From NCBI RefSeq assembly GCF_001625215.2, contig NC_030383.2:59572949-59636948 (forward strand): 64,000 nt of DNA, read 5' to 3'. Under the pieces are notes generated by a model. The model saw only the letters and a list, made by a program, of their open reading frames with translations, made no database searches and was not told where the DNA came from. This DNA is from Daucus carota subsp. sativus (taxonomy: Eukaryota > Streptophyta > Magnoliopsida > Apiales > Apiaceae). How positions within the stretch are numbered: position 1 is the stretch's first letter; every line of letters starts with the position of its first letter. A program made the translations under genes and the position numbers. Positions 58,431-64,000 of the stretch are shown one piece after another.

Positions 58431-59089
58431 AAGAAAAGAAAATAATTCATTAAATAATAGCCATACGGCATCTACAAGAATGATCGAATCGAACAAACAT
58501 AGAAAAAATTAACATGCCTGTCTTCATAGCTAAGATGAGACAAATAAGCGATGTTGAAATTGACGATGGTACATGTATAGATCCTTGCTCTGTGTTCACC
58601 ATCTTTTTCAAAAACTCCGTTTGAGCTATCGACCACAAATGCAATCCCCGAAAGCTTTTATCGATGAATCCAAACCAACTCTCACAAAAGAGGAGAGAAA
58701 ATCACACACTCTCACCAGGGAGAGAAATCAAACTATAATCAAAATAAACTAGAGAAAATCCAACTAAAAACTAAAGCAATTAGATCTGCACCACGACACG
58801 TAAGAGATAATCGATCCACCCACAAATCCAAAAAGCCCTCTGGAAGCGAATAAGAACGAAAATCAAAAGTTCCGGTGATATAGATCTAAGAAACTTTCCC
58901 TCTTGAAGAAGGAGATTTATTAAGAAAATCAATGGAAGAAGCAAGAACAATAAGAACTAGCAATCAAACGGAAAGATTTGGGGCTTTCCACCGGAAAACC
59001 GATGGAAGCCCCGTCGAGAATGAAAAGAGGGAGGCGGCTAGAGAGAAGAGAGAAAAAGAAAATTAGGGTTTCAGAATTTCTCACATGTT
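58401..59089 (-). mobile_element. Short poly(A) retroposon (LINE/SINE-like) with a 16-bp target duplication
   Basis: The 16-base direct repeat AAATATCTTCTTATTT is perfect at 58385-58400 and 59090-59105. Between them is a 689-bp insert that starts with a run of T on the plus strand (to 58429), the poly(A) tail of a minus-strand transcript. The minus-strand 5' part is rich in TCTCTC, with CCCTAATTTTC and CTAGCCGCCTCCCTC, like the leaders of plant L1-type LINEs or of mRNAs. There is no reverse-transcriptase reading frame. It is therefore a non-autonomous LINE derivative, a SINE-like unit or a retroposed leader. The intact duplication and tail suggest a fairly young insertion. Confidence 0.85.
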
Positions 59090-59109
59090 AAATATCTTCT
59101 TATTTAAAA

Positions 59110-61408
59110 TATAGAAATAAGAAACAGAAGTAAAAATTTTAAGTTGTTAAGTGTTTATATATATGTCAATGGATAAGGTGAGAAGCGGAAGAAAAAAACT
59201 TGGATTTCTAACTTTTCAATTACTGCTCCTGAAGACAAAAAAACGATTAACCTTTTCTAAGTAATCATTGCTTCTCCGGTTCAACCAGGCACAATAAAAC
59301 TCCTAAAAAAGAGACATAAAAACAAATCCCAATATTATTATATTTTAACACAAATATATAATTGGTTGGTATTTATATATCAATGATATAATTGGTGTCA
59401 CTAAGATATAATTTTTTTAATAAAGTCATAAAATATTATGATTAATTACCTTATTAATTTCATTATAAGTTTCATGTAACGCATCACAAAAATGATTAAT
59501 GATCAATTATGAAAGGGTATATTCAATTGGACTTTTGTAGAATTATTTATTATTTTATTTATGAAATCAAGATATATGTATTACAAATTTGAAATAAGCG
59601 TATTTAATCACGATCTTTAATTATCTGGTGAAATTATCGGTATTTAATTATGGCTTTTTAGATCCAATAAAATTGGTGGTAGACTGGTATAGTTGAAGAT
59701 GGTGTTTCAGAAATTTTCAAAACAATGTATTTTAGAAATAAAACTAGTGTATTTTATATATGTTTTAAATCTCTTTATGACTCGTGAGATTCCAAAAAAT
59801 TGTAGCAAAATTTCGGTAAATTTTATGACCTATATCAATTCCTTCTCAAGCGGAATTAGAATTCAATCAAATGAACTCGATTTTAACTATACACTAAATT
59901 TGACATTTTCAGACAAATTGCGTGCAATGAAATATGATCTTACGATAATTAGTAGTTTATTTTTGTTGAAGTAGTCTCTTTATATATCCTTTAAACAACA
60001 TCAATATATAGTAGTCATACAGAAATCATACTATATAATTAATTAATTATAGCACCTACAGTGAACGTATTAGTAGTTTATTTTTTGTTGAAATAGTCTC
60101 TTTATATATCCTTTAAACTACGGAAATCATACTATATAATTAATTAATTATAGCACCTACAGTGAACATATTTTTTTACCGTAAACTTTACAGAGAGTTG
60201 GTGCCAGTCTGCCTTAGTTTAAAATACCATAAATAAAAAGTTAAAAAAAATAAATTTATGTATTTAAATAATTACTTTTTACTTACAAATTCCTAAATAT
60301 AAAATTACTAATAGAACAATATATTGTTAATAATAATTCTTTTAAGTAGTTCTATACATTTTTGAAAAGTGAATTTTTTTTTTAAAAAGAATGAGTTTTT
60401 TCAGAAGTTTCAGCCTTTGAGCATATATCATAGAATGGGTTAATTAGTTCAATTAGGTACAAGATGATCATTTATTTAAGCCGAGAATAGACGATACAGG
60501 GTATGATCTTGCAGGTATTGATTACTATGAATCCATAGAGAGTTAAATGGATGGACTTGTTAAGTCACGATCATCCAAGTGCCAAATACAGGGAACCCGC
60601 GTGGTCCTTTCTTTCAATTAATTAATTTATTATCTGTGTTGTTTCTCAAAGTGGATGTATGATTGCATAATATGGTCGAGTTATTAATAGTCAAATAAGA
60701 TGTTCGATTTTCAGAATCGCTAAAAATCTGTTCCGCTGCAGGTTCTGGCTTAATCGGATATCCCGGAAATCTGCGTATCTCCCTGTGTTCAAAGATTGCA
60801 GCATATTAATATTGAATTTGTGGATACTTATCCTCCCTTATTCAATTATGCATGCTCATCACTGCACTCTGCAATGCATACATATTAACATATATGAGAG
60901 AGTTTTAGCGTAATGTTGTTGATCATATATGCATTAATAATTAATTTTAGCCGGATAAAATACAGATTAATTGTATCTGAGTTGATCAACCTGGATTCAG
61001 TTGTAAAAATCAGTATAGGAAATGGAACTGATTGTTGTAGCTGCAATAAGAAACTCAATCAGAAGTTGACAGAATTCAATTAACTTCATACTTGTCTTGT
61101 GCATTTCTATCGGTAAAATTTATTACTCATTTCTCATCACCCACATTCTCTGCTGCTAACTACTAGCTAGATATACTCTAGGCCCTTTCGTTAAAAATAT
61201 AAGCATGAAATATATTACAACACCCCGCCACTTGTTTCAATGTAATCAGGAACCAGGTGAAGGTTAATCCAAGCTGTCTGGGAAATTAATGAACTTAACT
61301 TTTTATATTTTTAGTCAGTATTTTGTTCTTAATATCACTATATTTCTCCCTAATTAGATTTTGAACAATCAGTAAGTAATTATTCATTTTTAGTCCCTGC
61401 TTATTTCC
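59110..61408. other. AT-rich intergenic DNA with a tandem duplication
   Basis: About 59513-59660 resembles the 5627-6087 MITE family (GGGTATATTCAATTGGAC). A duplication is listed at 59948-60168. 60430-60850 has more balanced composition but no reading frame or RNA gene that I recognise. Confidence 0.4.
59948..60168. repeat. Imperfect tandem duplication, about 121 and 100 bp
   Basis: ATTAGTAGTTTATTTTTGTT at 59948 recurs at 60069, and both units end with GCACCTACAGTGAAC. The second unit lacks about 22 bases (around ATCAATATATAGTAGTCA). Confidence 0.88.
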
Positions 61409-61621
61409 TGTTGGGATTTTAATCTAAATTTTATGTTTACGTTATATTTTGTTTATTTGAATAAGTCAGCCTGGTTCACAGCGTATTAGTAACTGTAGGA
61501 TTAGTACGTGGAAGCAGTAATTAGTCTCACGAGTTTATTGGCTCTTGTACATATATATTTTCATCTTGTTTTATATGAAGTTATCATTTTAGTAGTTTAA
61601 TTTTAATACGGTATCAGAGCC
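61409..61621 (+). mobile_element. Copia-type LTR fragment with primer-binding site (fossil)
   Basis: A stretch starting TGTTGGGATTTT runs to about 61608 and is followed by CGGTATCAGAGCC, matching the initiator-methionine tRNA primer site used by Ty1/copia elements. No internal coding region is present. It is a broken remnant. Confidence 0.6.
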
Positions 61622-61665
61622 AGGTTAACACCTACATGCATGCACATGTCCCGGGATCGAAACCT

Positions 61666-62011
61666 GGCTCTGATACCATGTTGAAATTTGATAAAAATAA
61701 TAATAAGGATATAGAAACAGTAGTTTTATATGTATAAACGGAGAAGATACATAAAAACTACATTGTATTCTCTTCTAATAAACTAAACAAGATACATGCA
61801 ATTTAAATAGAACTACAGGCACAAGGTAACACAAAAATAGCAACTAACTTAGTTACAAAAATAACAACTAACCTAGCAACTAGCGTACTAGACTCCTAAA
61901 ATACTTCAACTACCCATGACCCTTCTATAATATCTCTCCTGCTAATACACCCACTAATACTACTACTAATACACACGTAACAACTGATACAAACTAAACC
62001 ATCTGCTAACA
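61666..62011 (-). mobile_element. Copia-type LTR in opposite orientation with primer-binding site (fossil)
   Basis: On the minus strand an LTR of about 333 bp begins TGTTAGCAGATGG at 62011, ends TTTCAACA at 61679 and is followed directly by TGGTATCAGAGCC. TG and CA ends and the primer site fit a Ty1/copia element. No internal coding region remains; it is a broken remnant facing the one at 61409. Confidence 0.7.
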
Positions 62012-62093
62012 ATAATTTATTTTAACACAAGTTTAGATTAAATAAATATTCCAACATTTCCGTCACCAATTCCTCCCAACTTTCTCCAAAGTA

Positions 62094-62285
62094 AACTTGA
62101 AGTGCCTGAATTTTAATTTTACTCTATAGCCCAGACTCGTGGGGATCATTTTGTGGTGATCATCTAACTTATTATCAGTTATGTTTATATATTTGAAGTC
62201 CCTCAATTTTAATTTTACCCTGTAACTTAGACTTGTGGGGATCACTTAACTTATTATCGATAATGTTTATATGGTTTTTTAACTC
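62094..62285. repeat. Imperfect tandem repeat, period about 96 bp
   Basis: TTGAAGTGCCTGAATTTTAA at about 62097 and TTGAAGTCCCTCAATTTTAA at about 62193 start two related units, each with a later GACT(C/T)GTGGGGATCA phrase. A third partial unit is near 62485. Confidence 0.75.
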
Positions 62286-62898
62286 GGGTCTTGTATTGCG
62301 TGCTCATGACCACACAATAATCACTATTTTTTGTTGAGGTGGGGAGTTTTTATTGATCATGATTTTTGTGCAGTCAGGGGACATGATTATTAATGAGATT
62401 TTAACTAATTAATGGAAATCCTTCATCTAGTCAAAAGGTAGAGTTAATGCCTTGAACTAGAAAATCCGTTTTAACTATGCAAAGTAAACCTGAAATTTCT
62501 TAAATTTTAATTTTACACCTCATGATCTTTTAATTTATTTATCACTTGTGTGTCACATCCATTGTAGTACTAATTTAATAGTCATAATCCATCTAAATAT
62601 TTAAATACTCCTGTAAGATATAACTATTTGACTATTTAAGATATTTTATTCTATATAAATAAATCATCGTTATATATATACATAATCATTAACTGCTCGT
62701 TACAATAATAAGAAGTTAATATTATATATATTTTGGGATGCACACCAAACTTGTAACAACACTTAATTCTCAATAAATTTTAATATTATATTATGATAAA
62801 CTTTAATTGTAAATTTTGAATTGTGTTATATTCCGCACGTGTATATTAACAAAAATATCTAAAGCCATAAGAGTGAGTTAGGAAATTTAAACTAATCT

Positions 62899-63366
62899 TT
62901 GTTCCGATATTCCACAATATCGATATATGTATATTCATGTCCAACTCTTCCTCCCTCAAATACCTATTTAACTCACCTTTATCTCGATGTAGATTCTTAT
63001 CCAAGATATCAAATTTCTAAAAAGACGATAAATTATTCAAGGCAAGTTATACATCTTAATGAAATAAAATTAACCTCGTTGTGCGGAGAATTTCTTGACA
63101 TTAATTCTCATTGGCTTTCTTGTAATATATTAGAATTCTATTTTTGTAAAAATCGAATAAATGCTTTAGGTGTCATAAAATATTGTGATTTTTTCAATTT
63201 ATTTTTCATACAATATTTTGTAGAAACACTTGTAGATTTATTTCTATGTGTATATATAATAGAGAAAAAAGATATAAGCATAATGTCATATATTATCATA
63301 ATCTTCTCGATGGTGGTAGGTTTATTTTTATGTGTGTATAAGTATAATAGAGAAAAAAAGATATAG
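62899..63366 (+). other. Unrecognised open reading frame of 155 codons
   Basis: An open frame of 155 codons in AT-rich DNA. The first hundred residues have a mixed composition (LTHLYLDVDSYPRYQ, LTSLCGEFLDINSHWLSC) faintly like leucine-rich F-box/FBD proteins, but this is not convincing. The C-terminal part lies in a tandem repeat (63232-63390) and yields hydrophobic repeats (DLFLCVYIIEKK, GLFLCVYKYNREKK). No splice structure or promoter was seen. It could be chance, or a remnant exon. Confidence 0.2.
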
Positions 63367-63390
63367 CATAAAATCATATATATTGTTATA
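63232..63390. repeat. Imperfect tandem duplication, period about 86 bp
   Basis: GATTTATTTCTATGTGTATA at about 63235 and GGTTTATTTTTATGTGTGTA at about 63318 start two similar units, each containing AATAGAGAAAAAA-GATATA. Confidence 0.8.
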
Positions 63391-64000
63391 TAACCATCTA
63401 GATGGCCAGTCGTGGGTTTTATACGAGTCGAGAACATAATTGAAGTAGCTTATCTTCCTTGCTACTATTCAAAATCACTACAAATCTAATCCTAATCTAA
63501 TTTAACTAAAAAATTGGTCAACATCAAGCAATTATTAAAACAAATCTGAATTTAAATATCAAAGCATAATTCTAAGAGTACTCATTAAAAGAAGTGGTGG
63601 ATCAAAGATAACATCGACAGCAAGAATATTGTTATATTCTACCCAATATTTATCAAATTTGGGCTTCATTACGTATTCATATCCTTAACTGCCATCATCA
63701 ATGAAAGTTGGATAAAAAATATATTTGAAAGACAAATTCATTGCAAGATGTTTCAATCCGAAAAATAATCTTGTGACATTGTAACAAGTCCAAGAACCAC
63801 ATATTTCCTCCACTTTCATTCCGCATCATTATAATAATGTTTGGAAAAACTCGACAATAATAAAGTGCACTATAAAACGTTGAGTTTCACCTAGTTGGGA
63901 CATCTTGATGCAAGCTTTTACTTTTATTTAAAATTACGTGTGATATTCATTATTTAAACTCTTAATACCTACTTTAAGATCCCTCAATATTTTTATTTGA
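63391..64000. other. AT-rich intergenic DNA to the window end
   Basis: No gene, repeat boundary or RNA was recognised. A weak composition change around 63590-63700 is not interpretable. Confidence 0.4.

Noticed and set aside
61609-61678. Possible tRNA gene from the TGGTATCAGAGCC motifs
   Set aside because: The motif is the copia primer-binding site, the complement of the tRNA 3' end. No cloverleaf boxes surround it.

Overview
This is a plant nuclear window, almost certainly from a eudicot. The genes are split by GT-AG introns. Between them lies AT-rich DNA packed with small transposons (MITEs), simple repeats and a few retroposon scraps. Plant-only families are present: a plastid outer-envelope Omp85 protein, YABBY, GRAS, NLRs and an S-receptor-kinase remnant. 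An asterid, possibly Apiaceae, seems plausible from the overall look, but nothing here proves it. I saw no tRNA, rRNA or CRISPR array. Exon borders were placed by eye from splice sites, reading phase and family alignment from memory; no search was run.

Layout. 0.5-5.1 kb (+): OEP36/39-like envelope barrel protein, 11 exons. 7.0-9.4 kb (+): farnesylatable type I HSP40 (DnaJ) with heat-shock elements before its TATA box. 11.6-14.2 kb (+): secreted ML-domain lipid-binding protein. 15.3-23.4 kb (+): two tandem NLR resistance-type genes about 5.05 kb apart, separated by an F-box remnant and a small transposon. 26.8-33.4 kb (+): conserved-looking coiled-coil protein of unknown function, with one hAT remnant and one hAT MITE in its introns. 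34.7-46.3 kb (+): dispersed cluster of three diverged ubiquitin-eL40 fusion genes (two intact, one broken) with a GRAS regulator between the first two. 47.1 kb (-): 3' scrap of an S-receptor kinase. 48.1-53.7 kb (-): YABBY2-like transcription factor, six exons with two introns of about 1.8 kb. 53.7-64 kb: gene-poor, with a long-hairpin MULE-type element, Stowaway MITEs, a poly(A) retroposon with a 16-bp target duplication, Copia LTR fossils and several tandem duplications.

The most unusual content is the ubiquitin-eL40 cluster. Canonical ubiquitin is nearly invariant, but copy A has lost the Leu8/Ile44/Val70 patch and Arg74, and copy B has lost Lys48 and Lys63 and gained 2-3 residues after Gly35. 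Both keep Gly75-Gly76 and the four zinc-ribbon cysteines of eL40, so they look like constrained genes making specialised ubiquitin-like domains and an eL40 with a changed tail. The NLR pair also departs from the textbook in its GLPL and MHD regions.

The genes otherwise read as unrelated housekeeping, defence and developmental neighbours. The only local functional groupings are the NLR pair and the ubiquitin-eL40 family.
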